Assembly: GCA_963704825.1 (NCBI GenBank)
Contig: CAVPHV010000018.1
Location: 62,001-126,000, forward strand
Direction: 5' to 3'
Length of the DNA: 64,000 nucleotides
Origin: CAVPHV01 sp963704825
Lineage (GTDB): Bacteria > Actinomycetota > Acidimicrobiia > Spongiisociales > UBA5794
Shown piece after piece: positions 26,265 through 34,719 of this stretch. The notes under the pieces were generated by a model, which saw nothing but the letters and a program-made list of their open reading frames with translations, did not search any database and was not told the DNA's origin. Position numbers and translations under genes: made by a program. Numbering within the stretch: the first letter of the stretch is position 1; each line of letters starts with the position of its first letter.

Positions 26265-26272
26265 CTGGCGCG

Positions 26273-27793
26273 ATGCCTACCACCGACCGCACGTGGGAAC
26301 AACGCCTCGAGCGGATCCTCATGGTGCTGCTGTGGGGGTCGTTTGCCCTCGGCTTTCTGCTGTCGGCGATCCGGAGCGGAGCAACCGCCCCGGTCACCGT
26401 CTCGGCATTCTTTGCGGGCGCCTACACCATCGTCATGCAGCTGTTGCCGCGGCGTTGGAGAGTGGACGAGAACATTGGAGAGTTGATCGCGGTCTCCGGT
26501 GTCGTCATCGGGCTGATCGCCGTGGCGCTGACCGGGGGCGTCAACAGTCCCTACCTGCTGTTCCTCTCCGCACCATCGTTCTACGCCGGCGCCTTCCTGG
26601 GATTTCGAGTCGGGGTCGAAACCGCAGTGCTGACCAGCATGGGGCTGATCTTCGTGGTCGCCACCCTCCAGCAGGAGATCATCCAGGGTCAAGTCCTCCA
26701 AGTCTCCCTTCTGTACCTTCTGATGGCCGTTGCGTTTGCGCAGAGTCGGCGCATCTTGGTCGAAGAGCAGGCGCGCGGCGACGCCCTCGAGCAAGCCTCG
26801 GCGGTGACCTCGGTGCGCCTGGAACGCCTCGAGGCGGCCCACAGCGCGCTGACCAGCCTCTCGGACCTCGCCACTACTGCCGAACTCAACCCCGTGTCCG
26901 TTGGCCAAGCGGCGCTGAGAGACCTCGCCCTCACCGTTCCCTACCGCGCCGGCCAGGTGGTACTCAATGATGAGCGAGGAGCGGTGGTTGTGGCCCGCCG
27001 CGGAGATCCGGGCCCCCCGGCGGACCGGCTTGTCTTTCCGATGCAATTGGCCGATCGCAACCTCGGGCACCTCGCCTTGTGGCCGGAGAACGGCACCGAT
27101 CTCGAGCCGTCGCGCGGGGTGGTCGAGGCGGCGCTCCGTCCCGTCACCCTTGCCTACGACAACATCCTGCTGCTTCGCTCCATCGCCCACCGCGCCGTGG
27201 CGCAGGAGCGGGTGCGGCTCGCTCGTGAGCTCCACGACGAGATTGGCCCGTCGCTGGCCTCTCTGGGACTTGGGATCGACATGGCAATTCAGCAGCACGA
27301 CGCCGAGCCTGCATTGGCCCGCCAGCTCGAGACATTGCGGCGTTCCGTGACCAACCTGGTCGAGGAGGTGCGCACCACCGTGTCGGACCTCCGCCACGAG
27401 TCATCGGGGAGCCTGGTCGAGAAGGCGCTCACGCTTGCTGCCGATGCTGGTGTCGACGGAGCCGCCATAGTGATCGACATCGACGAACGCCGCCCGCCTC
27501 GGCCGAGTATCGCCCCGGACCTCAATGCCATCCTCACCGAAGCCATGCGAAACGCACTCGAACACGCCGACGCCAAAGCAATCCATGTCACCGGGTTTGT
27601 CGATCGCGACCGGGGTACCCTGGTGGTCACCGACGACGGCCGGGGATTCGATCCTGCCCACACACCCAAGGGGCACTTCGGACTGATCGGCATGAAAGAA
27701 CGTGGCGCCGGTATCGATGCCGTGGTTGCGGTCGAGTCGGGTCCTACCGGTGGGACCACCGTCACCGTCAGCTGGGGCCAAGGAGGACAGTGA
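26273..27793 (+). CDS. membrane histidine kinase, HisKA_3/NarL type
   Basis: A 506-residue sensor kinase. Six hydrophobic segments occupy roughly residues 15-160, joined by very short loops, so the signal is probably intramembrane rather than periplasmic. A coiled linker and a GAF-like region (about 195-300) follow. The dimerisation domain has the phospho-accepting His321 in ARELHDEIGPSLASL, and the ATPase domain has NALEHADA, DDGRGFDP and HFGLIGMKERGAGI. ATG 26273 lacks a ribosome binding site and follows a possible -10 box. It is paired with the response regulator 1 nt downstream. Signal and targets are unknown. Confidence 0.88.
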   Translation: MPTTDRTWEQRLERILMVLLWGSFALGFLLSAIRSGATAPVTVSAFFAGAYTIVMQLLPRRWRVDENIGELIAVSGVVIGLIAVALTGGVNSPYLLFLSAPSFYAGAFLGFRVGVETAVLTSMGLIFVVATLQQEIIQGQVLQVSLLYLLMAVAFAQSRRILVEEQARGDALEQASAVTSVRLERLEAAHSALTSLSDLATTAELNPVSVGQAALRDLALTVPYRAGQVVLNDERGAVVVARRGDPGPPADRLVFPMQLADRNLGHLALWPENGTDLEPSRGVVEAALRPVTLAYDNILLLRSIAHRAVAQERVRLARELHDEIGPSLASLGLGIDMAIQQHDAEPALARQLETLRRSVTNLVEEVRTTVSDLRHESSGSLVEKALTLAADAGVDGAAIVIDIDERRPPRPSIAPDLNAILTEAMRNALEHADAKAIHVTGFVDRDRGTLVVTDDGRGFDPAHTPKGHFGLIGMKERGAGIDAVVAVESGPTGGTTVTVSWGQGGQ

Positions 27794-27794
27794 A

Positions 27795-28424
27795 GTGATC
27801 GACATCGTCATCGCCGACGATCACCGTCTCTTGCTCGAGGGACTCGCCCAGGCCCTTGACAGCCTTCCGGACATCCGCGTCCTGGCGACCGCCGCCGACG
27901 GCAACGAGCTCGTCGCGCTGCTCGGCCGACATCAACCCGATGTCATGCTGGTCGACATCGAAATGCCCAATCTGGGAGGAATCGCCGCATTGCGGACCAT
28001 CCCCGATGCGCCACCGGCCATTGTCGTCACCATGCACACCGACGATGAGCAACGACGCCGCGCCGCGACAGCAGGCGCAGCCGGTTTCCTCTCCAAGTCA
28101 ACCCCGCTCCCCGACCTGGCCGCCGCCGTGAGAGCGGTTCATGCCGGCGAGAACCTGATTCAGGCCGAGGACCTCGACGTGGTACTAGATCGCCATCGCC
28201 AACCGTTGCTCGACCCGGGTGCCGCCCGGCTCACTGATCGCGAGCGTGAGCTGCTGGCACTGCTCGCGTCGGGGGTCAGCTCGACCGAGGACCTGGCCGA
28301 CCAGCTCTACATCTCGCAGAAGACGGTGAAGAATCATCTGGCCAGCATCTATGAGAAGCTCGCCATCACCGACCGAGCGCAGGCCGCCGTCGAAGCGATC
28401 CGGCTCGGTCTGCACCGACCGTGA
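27795..28424 (+). CDS. LuxR/NarL-family response regulator
   Basis: A 209-residue regulator. The receiver domain has the acidic pair Asp8-Asp9, phospho-acceptor Asp54 in LVDIEMPN, Thr79 and Lys101. The C-terminal helix-turn-helix (LTDRERELLALLASG, STEDLADQLYISQKTVKNHL) is of LuxR type. GTG 27795 has AGGAGG 8 nt upstream and starts 1 nt after the kinase stop. The next gene is flp, whose upstream region has three phased repeats that could be its binding site; control of pilus expression is an inference from that position. Confidence 0.92.
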   Translation: MIDIVIADDHRLLLEGLAQALDSLPDIRVLATAADGNELVALLGRHQPDVMLVDIEMPNLGGIAALRTIPDAPPAIVVTMHTDDEQRRRAATAGAAGFLSKSTPLPDLAAAVRAVHAGENLIQAEDLDVVLDRHRQPLLDPGAARLTDRERELLALLASGVSSTEDLADQLYISQKTVKNHLASIYEKLAITDRAQAAVEAIRLGLHRP

Positions 28425-28446
28425 CCCTCGGACAACCAGAATGCCA

Positions 28447-28476
28447 CGTTCCGTAGCGTTCCGACACGCTCCGTAG
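28447..28476 (+). promoter_or_regulatory. three helically phased 10-bp repeats before flp
   Basis: CGTTCCGTAG, CGTTCCGACA and CGCTCCGTAG stand head to tail with an exact 10-bp period, immediately upstream of an AT-rich TAGTAAATAG (28474-28483) that could include a -10 box. Direct repeats one helical turn apart are a typical array for a dimeric or oligomerising activator. Candidate binder: the response regulator encoded just upstream. Confidence 0.5.
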
Positions 28477-28562
28477 TAAATAGGTCGCCCGGCCTATGGC
28501 CAACCCCCCACCATTGCCGTACCGTTGCTAGTGGATCACCCTGCCATAGGAGGTAGACAGAA

Positions 28563-28733
28563 ATGCTTCGCATGTGGACGGCCATTCAGAGCCGCATGAC
28601 CAACGAAGAGGGCGCCAGCCTTGTTGAGTACGCACTGCTCGTTGCCCTGATCGCAGTTGTGGCCATCCTGGCCATCACCACGGTCGGCAAAGAGGTCGAC
28701 AGCAACTTCGACAACATCGCCAGCAACCTCTAG
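28563..28733 (+). CDS. flp: Flp-type pilin
   Basis: A 56-residue prepilin. After a short basic leader (MLRMWTAIQSRMTNEE) comes the cleavage and assembly motif GASLVEYALLVALIAVVA, with cleavage expected between Gly and Ala and Glu at mature position 5, then a hydrophobic helix and a short polar tail ending NIASNL. AGGAGG lies 9 nt before the ATG. It is the major subunit of a Tad pilus whose assembly genes lie on the opposite strand from 30194. It is separated from the convergent neighbour by a strong terminator. No prepilin peptidase gene is in the window. Confidence 0.93.
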   Translation: MLRMWTAIQSRMTNEEGASLVEYALLVALIAVVAILAITTVGKEVDSNFDNIASNL

Positions 28734-28751
28734 GTTCTCGCAACCGAGATT

Positions 28752-28779
28752 GGAAAAGGGCCCTTCGGGGCCCTTTTCC
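28752..28779 (+). terminator. strong intrinsic terminator after flp
   Basis: GGAAAAGGGCCC (28752-28763), TTCG loop, GGGCCCTTTTCC (28768-28779): a perfect 12-bp stem with a stable tetraloop. The AAAA/TTTT within the stem makes it bidirectional, serving flp on the plus strand and possibly the convergent membrane protein gene. Confidence 0.85.
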
Positions 28780-28824
28780 TATTGGGGGGCGGCCTTGAAA
28801 CCCCTTCCCTGGCCCACTTCTCCG

Positions 28825-30180
28825 TCACCGCGCCAAAACCACCCAATTGTCGTCCCGGTACCGTTCCGTCCACCCGTCGGCAGCCAAGGCATCGACGAGC
28901 GCCCAATCGGCCTTCAGCAGCGCCTGATCGAGCTCCCAGCGGGCAAACACCTCGTCGTATCCTTCACCCTCCATGGCCGCGATCGTCACTTGGAACATCT
29001 CAGCACCGTAGAGCTCGGCGCGATCGTCGACATAGACGAGTCGATCGGGCCATTCCGTGTAGATCAACGCCCCGCCTGCTCCCGGGCCGTGGAACACGCG
29101 CCCAGGCCCCAACGCCGCCCGCGCCGCCGCAGGAGGCGACACGCGTTCGTTGATGCTGGGCGACTGTGTGACGCCGAGCAACGCCATCACCATGATCGCG
29201 GCAGCGATGCCCCAGTTGAGAATCGGAATCCCGGAGCGAGGGGGAGCCGCCACGCTTGGCCGCAGCGCCTGCGCCGCGAACGGCAGTAGCACCAGGAGGG
29301 CCGGGAACACGCTGCGGGTCGCCAAGGTGCCGAAGATCGCAAAGGGCACGATGACAATGGCGTCGGCCCAGTGCAGGCGCCGCCGGAACGCCAGGTACCC
29401 GATGGCGAGCACGGCCAGCACGTAGGGCCACAGCAACGGCCACAGGAAATTGGGCCTCTGCCACTCCGAGAGATACTCGAGAGCGTCACGATTCACGAAG
29501 AATTCCCAGGTCACCTGCCAGGTCCCGATGCCATGGGCGGTCGCCAGCGACGCCACCCCGGCAACCGCAGCGGTGGCCACGAGACGCCAGGATCGGCGCC
29601 GCAGCGCCTCGAGGCCGATCAGGCCGACTCCCATCACCCACGAACCGTGGATCGCCGCCCAGATCCAGATGAGCAGCACCATCGCCCAGGCCAGCCGACG
29701 GGGAAAACGCAGCGCCGCAACAAGGGCTGCCAGCAACAAGAAGGACACCAGCACCGGCCGGGGCACAATGAAGATGGTTCCAATCCACGCAACGAGAGTC
29801 ATCACGATCCCGCTCCGGGTGACGCTCCTCGTCGCCCAGTAGGCAATGAGACCGACGAACCCGAAGAGGCAACACCCGACGACGAATACGAACCACGGCA
29901 TCCAGGCAAGTCCGTCGATGCGCTGGTCGAGTCCCCCGTACCCGAGGTCGAGCAACCACGACTGAGTCCGCCACGCCGCCCCCGATGCCGTAAACGAAAA
30001 CGGGTCGCTGCGCAGCACTTCACCCGTGTCGAGCTGCAATGTGCCGGCCCGGACGTGCCACAGGAACGAGTTGTCCGAAAGGGCGGCGCCGGCTCGGTAG
30101 CCAACCATGGCCAGCGGAACCAGGAGCCAGAGATGGCGAATGGTCAAGCCATGCCACCCGGCCGGAGACCGGGGCGGCAC
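28825..30180 (-). CDS. polytopic membrane protein, GT-C glycosyltransferase-like
   Basis: A 451-residue protein with about ten membrane segments between residues 15 and 350 and a C-terminal soluble part. The first loop carries SFLWHVRAGTLQLDTGE and SDPFSFTASGAAWRTQSWL, a pattern shared by GT-C-like proteins (WHxRxG...DPFSxTxxGxxW...WL) that use lipid-linked sugars, though activity is not proven. GTG 30180 (GAGGA upstream) is chosen because the longer frame would overlap tadC by 41 nt. It closes the tad operon 13 nt after tadC, suggesting a role in pilin or surface glycosylation (inference). Confidence 0.65.
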   Translation of the reverse strand: MPPRSPAGWHGLTIRHLWLLVPLAMVGYRAGAALSDNSFLWHVRAGTLQLDTGEVLRSDPFSFTASGAAWRTQSWLLDLGYGGLDQRIDGLAWMPWFVFVVGCCLFGFVGLIAYWATRSVTRSGIVMTLVAWIGTIFIVPRPVLVSFLLLAALVAALRFPRRLAWAMVLLIWIWAAIHGSWVMGVGLIGLEALRRRSWRLVATAAVAGVASLATAHGIGTWQVTWEFFVNRDALEYLSEWQRPNFLWPLLWPYVLAVLAIGYLAFRRRLHWADAIVIVPFAIFGTLATRSVFPALLVLLPFAAQALRPSVAAPPRSGIPILNWGIAAAIMVMALLGVTQSPSINERVSPPAAARAALGPGRVFHGPGAGGALIYTEWPDRLVYVDDRAELYGAEMFQVTIAAMEGEGYDEVFARWELDQALLKADWALVDALAADGWTERYRDDNWVVLAR

Positions 30181-30193
30181 GGTATCTGCGTCC

Positions 30194-31099
30194 TCAGAGG
30201 ATGGTCTCAAAGATCTGAATGAAGGCGGGACCAAGCAGCACAGTGAAGATCGCAGGGAAGATGCAGAACACCAGAGGGAAGGTCATCTTGACCGGCGCTG
30301 CAAAGGCCCGTTCCTGGGCGCGCTGCCGACGCCGCACTCGGATCTCGTCAGCTTGCACCCGGAGCATTCTGGCGATCGAAACACCAAACGCGTCGGCCTG
30401 GTTCATTGCCAGGATGAACGAGTTGAGATCATCGACGTCGGTGCGCTGTGCCAGCGACTTCATCGCCTCCTGCCGGCTGACACCCACCCGAGTCTCCTGC
30501 AGCATCCTCGAGAACTCGTCGCTGAGCTGACCGGGGACGTTCTGCACGACCCTGCCCAGCGCCGCCTCGAAGCCGAGGCCGGCCTCAACGCTGATCACGA
30601 GGAGGTCGATCACGTCCGGGAGGTCCTTCTCGATCGCCTTGCGACGATCGTCGATCTTGCGGGACAAAACGGATTCGGGACCAAAGAAGCCGGCCGCGAT
30701 GACCAAGCCGCCGACGAGCAGCTTCGTGTTGCCATCGACATAGCTGGACAAGAAGAACGCAGCGACGACGGAAAGTACGAGGGCGACCAGTCTGATCGCA
30801 GCCCACGAGTTGGCATCGACCTTCGGGAACCACCCGGCAATGACGAGCCTGTGGTTGGTCTTTGCCCCCCAGCCCTGCGGAGTGAAGCGCAATCCCAATC
30901 GGCCGATGCCCTGGATGACGGGCGCCACCGCACGCTCGTTGAACCCGCTCGAGAGGACCTCAGACCGGGTCGGCGTCAGGCTCTGCAGCCGATTTGAGCT
31001 GCTCTCGCGAGCTTTGACAACACCCATGCCGACATACATGATCAGGGCGAACATGGTGACGGCGATGGCCACGGTTGCGAAGACAAGTGTCTGATCCAT
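30194..31099 (-). CDS. tadC: Tad pilus inner-membrane platform protein TadC
   Basis: A 301-residue type II secretion F-domain protein. A membrane segment at the N-terminus, a cluster near residue 110-150, and a C-terminal hydrophobic stretch (MTFPLVFCIFPAIFTVLLGP) surround the T2SSF domain (LPDVIDLLVISVEAGLGFEAAL, RMLQETRVGVSRQEAMKSLAQR). With TadB it forms the platform moved by the TadA ATPase. ATG 31099 lies 2 nt after the tadB stop, which decides the start. Confidence 0.9.
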   Translation of the reverse strand: MDQTLVFATVAIAVTMFALIMYVGMGVVKARESSSNRLQSLTPTRSEVLSSGFNERAVAPVIQGIGRLGLRFTPQGWGAKTNHRLVIAGWFPKVDANSWAAIRLVALVLSVVAAFFLSSYVDGNTKLLVGGLVIAAGFFGPESVLSRKIDDRRKAIEKDLPDVIDLLVISVEAGLGFEAALGRVVQNVPGQLSDEFSRMLQETRVGVSRQEAMKSLAQRTDVDDLNSFILAMNQADAFGVSIARMLRVQADEIRVRRRQRAQERAFAAPVKMTFPLVFCIFPAIFTVLLGPAFIQIFETIL

Positions 31100-31101
31100 A
31101 G

Positions 31102-32157
31102 CTATACCTCGATCGTCACGATCTTGTTGAGCCACACGATGCCGGCGATCATCAACAACCCGGCAACCACCAGGGCAATGATTCCGTAGATGGTGCTGAA
31201 TAGCGGTTCGAGATAGGTCGGATTCGACAAGTAGAGGAACGCAAAGAGGAGGATTGGAAGCGCGCTCAGCACAATCGCCGAGATGCGACCTTCTGCAGTG
31301 AGCGCCTTCATCTCCCGGCGAAGCCGGTTGCGGTGCAACATCGTCTCGGCAGCCGTCTGCAACACCTCGGCCAGGTTGCCACCAACCTCACGCTGGATGC
31401 TGATGGCGAGCACCGCCCAGTCAAAGTCCACCGACTGCATGCGCTCGGCTACATCCTTGAGGGAGTCGACCGGGCTTCGACCGAGTCGAGTCTCGTTGAT
31501 GGCCCGACCAAACTCGCGACCCGTCGGCTCGGGTGATTCGGAGGCCACGGCTTCGAGCGCCTGCAGCAGCGAGTACCCGGCCCGCAGCGAGGTTGAGATC
31601 AGGTTGAGCGTGTCCGGCAACTGGTTCTCGAACTTGACCCGCTCGCGGCGGGCCACGGTCTGCACCGCCACAGCGGCGACGAGGAGCGTGCCGGCAGCGA
31701 AGGCCAGCGCCCAGATGATGTTCCGAGTGAACAGGCCGGCCAGCAACCCGACGACGATCGCAACACCGAGGGCGCCGGCGATGGCTTCTCCCGGGCTGAT
31801 CGGCATGTTGGCTTGCTCGAGGGCGGTCTCGATCATCCCGGTCATGCCGCGGCGCTCGGCAACACTCTCTGCCTTGCTCGCAAACCGCCGCAAGAAGGGG
31901 TTCTTGAACTTGCCCTTCTTCTCGGTTTGCGAAGCGTAGGTTCCAAGCCGGCCGCTCAGGTCACGCTCGACGGCCTTGTTGGGGCCAAAGATGATCATGA
32001 TCAACAGGAACAGCGCAACCCCTGCGGCTACGGCACCGACGATCAGCAGGATGTCGGTCGTCGAACTACCCGAGGAGTCCTGGGCCAGCGCCGGGCCGAT
32101 CGTCGCCAGCATGAAGCCGGCCACGAACACGTTGAGGGTGAGGATACGGCGCATCAT
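31102..32157 (-). CDS. tadB: Tad pilus inner-membrane platform protein TadB
   Basis: A 351-residue T2SSF-domain protein. It starts with a cleavable-looking signal segment (VFVAGFMLATIGPALAQ), unusual for a platform protein, then a membrane helix (IVGAVAAGVALFLLIMIIFG), the F domain (LPDTLNLISTSLRAGYSLLQAL, FGRAINETRLGRSPVDSLKD) and two C-terminal helices. Its ATG overlaps the tadA stop (ATGA). Confidence 0.9.
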   Translation of the reverse strand: MMRRILTLNVFVAGFMLATIGPALAQDSSGSSTTDILLIVGAVAAGVALFLLIMIIFGPNKAVERDLSGRLGTYASQTEKKGKFKNPFLRRFASKAESVAERRGMTGMIETALEQANMPISPGEAIAGALGVAIVVGLLAGLFTRNIIWALAFAAGTLLVAAVAVQTVARRERVKFENQLPDTLNLISTSLRAGYSLLQALEAVASESPEPTGREFGRAINETRLGRSPVDSLKDVAERMQSVDFDWAVLAISIQREVGGNLAEVLQTAAETMLHRNRLRREMKALTAEGRISAIVLSALPILLFAFLYLSNPTYLEPLFSTIYGIIALVVAGLLMIAGIVWLNKIVTIEV

Positions 32158-33500
32158 CGTGCGAAAGGCTCCGGGTGGAAGAGATCCGCCGACAGCGAGA
32201 TCCCGAAGTTCTCGAGATGGTCGCTGAATGAAGGCCGAATCCCAGTCGCCTTGAGGTGTCCCTTGTACATGCCGGCTTCGTCGATGCCCATGCCGTAGTC
32301 GAACAGGAAGAGGTCCTGCATCGTGATGATCTCGCCCTCCATCCCGACCACCTCCGTCACGTGCGTCACCCGGCGACTTCCGTCACGAAGGCGGTGCAAG
32401 TGGACGATGAGGTCGACGGCCGACGCTACCTGTTCACGGATCGCTCGGATGGGAAGATCCATGCCGGACATCAACACCATGGTCTCGATACGAGCCAGAG
32501 TGTCACGTGGTGAGTTGCTGTGCACCGTGGTGAGTGAACCGTCGTGACCAGTGTTCATGGCCTGGAGCATGTCCAATGCCTCGCCACCACGAACCTCACC
32601 GACGACGATCCGATCGGGACGCATACGCAAGCAGTTGCGAACGAGGTCACGAATCGTGACCTGCCCCTTGCCCTCGAGGTTCGGGGGTCGGGACTCGAGG
32701 CTGAGCACGTGGATCTGGTTGAGCCGGAGCTCGGCTGCGTCCTCTACCGTCACGATCCGCTCGTTGTCGGGGATGTAGCTGGAGAGCACGTTGAGCAGCG
32801 TCGTCTTGCCAGAACCGGTGGAACCGGAGACGATCGTGTTGAGCCTGCCCTGTACGCAACGGCGCAGGAAGCTGGCGGTGGCGTCGCTCATCGCCCCCAT
32901 TGCAACGAGGTCGTCGCTGGTGAACGGATCAACGGCAAACTTACGAATGGTCAGGAACGGACCGCCAATGGCGAGCGGGTGAATGACAGCATTCACACGT
33001 GAACCGTCCGGAAGACGGGCGTCGACCATGGGAGTCGATTCGTCGATCCGCCGGCCGACCTGGCCGACGATCTTCTCAATGATGCGCTCGAGGTGGGTCG
33101 AGTCGACAAACTTCGTGTCGGTGCGGGTCAGACGGCCGGCCCGCTCAATCCAGACCTGGTGCGGGCCGTTGACCATGACTTCCGTCACGTCGGCATCGCT
33201 CAGGTAAGGATCGATCGGCCCGTAGCCGAGGACGTCGTCGGCAATCTCCTGGAGGAGCTGGAGCCGGTCGGCTCTCGAGAGCGGAACGGATTCCTCTTGG
33301 TCGAGGGCCCACTCCAGCATCTCCATCACGCGAAGCTTCAGCTCCGCATCACTCATCTGACGGTCGTACAGCGTCGGGCCGAGACCCTCAACGACTTTGT
33401 AGTGGAGCTTGCGCCGTAGCTCCTGGCGCATCTCCTCGCGTTGGCCGTCGAAAGTGACCTCTGCCGCTTTGGCGGCTTTCACGCGATCGGCAAGGCTCAT
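32154..33500 (-). CDS. tadA: Tad pilus assembly ATPase TadA/CpaF
   Basis: A 448-residue secretion ATPase. Walker A is SGSTGSGKTTLLNVL; the Walker B/His-box region is DRIVVGEVRGGEALDMLQAM followed by GHDGSLTTVHSNSPRDTLAR; the N-terminal domain (ADVTEVMVNGPHQVWIER) is of CpaF type. It powers pilin extension and possibly retraction on the cytoplasmic side. 31 nt separate it from cpaE and it is coupled to tadB. Confidence 0.95.
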   Translation of the reverse strand: MSLADRVKAAKAAEVTFDGQREEMRQELRRKLHYKVVEGLGPTLYDRQMSDAELKLRVMEMLEWALDQEESVPLSRADRLQLLQEIADDVLGYGPIDPYLSDADVTEVMVNGPHQVWIERAGRLTRTDTKFVDSTHLERIIEKIVGQVGRRIDESTPMVDARLPDGSRVNAVIHPLAIGGPFLTIRKFAVDPFTSDDLVAMGAMSDATASFLRRCVQGRLNTIVSGSTGSGKTTLLNVLSSYIPDNERIVTVEDAAELRLNQIHVLSLESRPPNLEGKGQVTIRDLVRNCLRMRPDRIVVGEVRGGEALDMLQAMNTGHDGSLTTVHSNSPRDTLARIETMVLMSGMDLPIRAIREQVASAVDLIVHLHRLRDGSRRVTHVTEVVGMEGEIITMQDLFLFDYGMGIDEAGMYKGHLKATGIRPSFSDHLENFGISLSADLFHPEPFAR

Positions 33501-33531
33501 TGAGGTTCTCCCATTTCAAAAGTGGACCGGA

Positions 33532-34719
33532 CTACCGAAACCATCGGCGGCCTTTTGGCTCCTCTTCAGTAGGTTCTTCAAAATCCTCGTCGACGACGAG
33601 CCGGGCGACGCTGCGCAGGTCGCGAGCCACCCGCGACCGCGCATACAGCGAGACCACCGGCTCGCCCTCGTTGACGGCCCGGGGAACCAACTTGTCTGAA
33701 GAGATGGCGGCTTGAACCTCGAGGCCGAGCGAACGCTCCATTTCGTCGATATCGAGGCGAGCCTTCGAATTGACCCGGTTCAGCACGAGCCGGATCTTCT
33801 CGAACGGGAACTTGATCAGGCGGAGGGTGTCGAGGGCCAGCTTGGCGTTCTTGACGCTCGGCAGGTCCATGTCGACGACGAGGAGAACGATATCGGAGCG
33901 TTCGAGAATCGACAGCACAGGCTCGTCGAGGAATGGTGCGGTGTCGATGATGATGTACTCGAACATGCGCTTGAGCATGCCGATCGTCTTGACCACGACC
34001 TGGGTCGAGATCTCATCGGCCAGAGATGGCTCCAGCGGCGCCGAGAGCACCCGCATCCCCGACGTGTGCCGAGCAAGCAGGCTGTCGAGCAACGGCTCAT
34101 CGAGCTTGTCGATGTCGCGAGCGACATCGACGATTGTGTGCCGCGGATCCACCTGCAACGAGATGCAGACATCGCCGAACTGGAGGTCGGCGTCGAGGAT
34201 CACCACCCGGCTGGCGTCTCCCCACTGGGCGAGGCTGAGCGCAACGTTGACGGTCGTCATCGTCTTGCCTGCGCCGCCCTTGGGGGACATGATCGTCACG
34301 ACTTTGCCGATCTTGGCCTTGCGAGCAGCCTTGGAGTCGACCACCTGTTGGAGTTGGCTGACGATCCCCAAGGCGTCCTCCACCTTGGGGATCGTGAGCG
34401 GTGTCTCGATCACGTCTTTGATGCCGGCGCGCAAGGCTGCACGCAGGACGTCGGTGTTCATGGCCTCGGTGACCAGGACCACTGGAAGGGACGGCTGCAC
34501 GTCGAACAACAGGCTCGATTCGGCGACCCCCGCCTCATGGGCGAAGGAGGGGCCGACAATCGCTACCTCGATGCCCTCTTCAACCAACCGGCGCTGGGCG
34601 TCGGTGATATTGCGGGCCGTGTAGACCTTGTTGCCCTCGAGCAGACTACGGGTGTCTTCGACAAATCCATCGTCTGCGTCAACGAGCAGGACCGAAAAGG
34701 TCCCTCCATCAGCTGCCAA
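33532..34719 (-). CDS. cpaE: Tad pilus localisation ATPase CpaE/TadZ
   Basis: About 395 residues. An atypical receiver-like domain (SVLLVDADDGFVEDTRSLL, with IVGPSFAHEA in place of a normal phosphorylation site) precedes a MinD/ParA-type ATPase with deviant Walker A SPKGGAGKTMTTVNVA, VILDADLQFGDV and IIIDTAPFLDEPV. TadZ proteins place the pilus machine at the pole. The TTG at 34719 (GGAGG 6 nt upstream) overlaps the end of cpaB by 11 nt and is the only start giving a complete receiver domain; upstream codons in frame lie within cpaB. Confidence 0.88.
   Translation of the reverse strand: MAADGGTFSVLLVDADDGFVEDTRSLLEGNKVYTARNITDAQRRLVEEGIEVAIVGPSFAHEAGVAESSLLFDVQPSLPVVLVTEAMNTDVLRAALRAGIKDVIETPLTIPKVEDALGIVSQLQQVVDSKAARKAKIGKVVTIMSPKGGAGKTMTTVNVALSLAQWGDASRVVILDADLQFGDVCISLQVDPRHTIVDVARDIDKLDEPLLDSLLARHTSGMRVLSAPLEPSLADEISTQVVVKTIGMLKRMFEYIIIDTAPFLDEPVLSILERSDIVLLVVDMDLPSVKNAKLALDTLRLIKFPFEKIRLVLNRVNSKARLDIDEMERSLGLEVQAAISSDKLVPRAVNEGEPVVSLYARSRVARDLRSVARLVVDEDFEEPTEEEPKGRRWFR

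Noticed and set aside
25550..26272. Upstream extension of the histidine kinase frame by 241 residues
   Set aside because: It is antisense to coaE and lacks the hydrophobic pattern of the true N-terminus; ATG 26273 begins the membrane domain.
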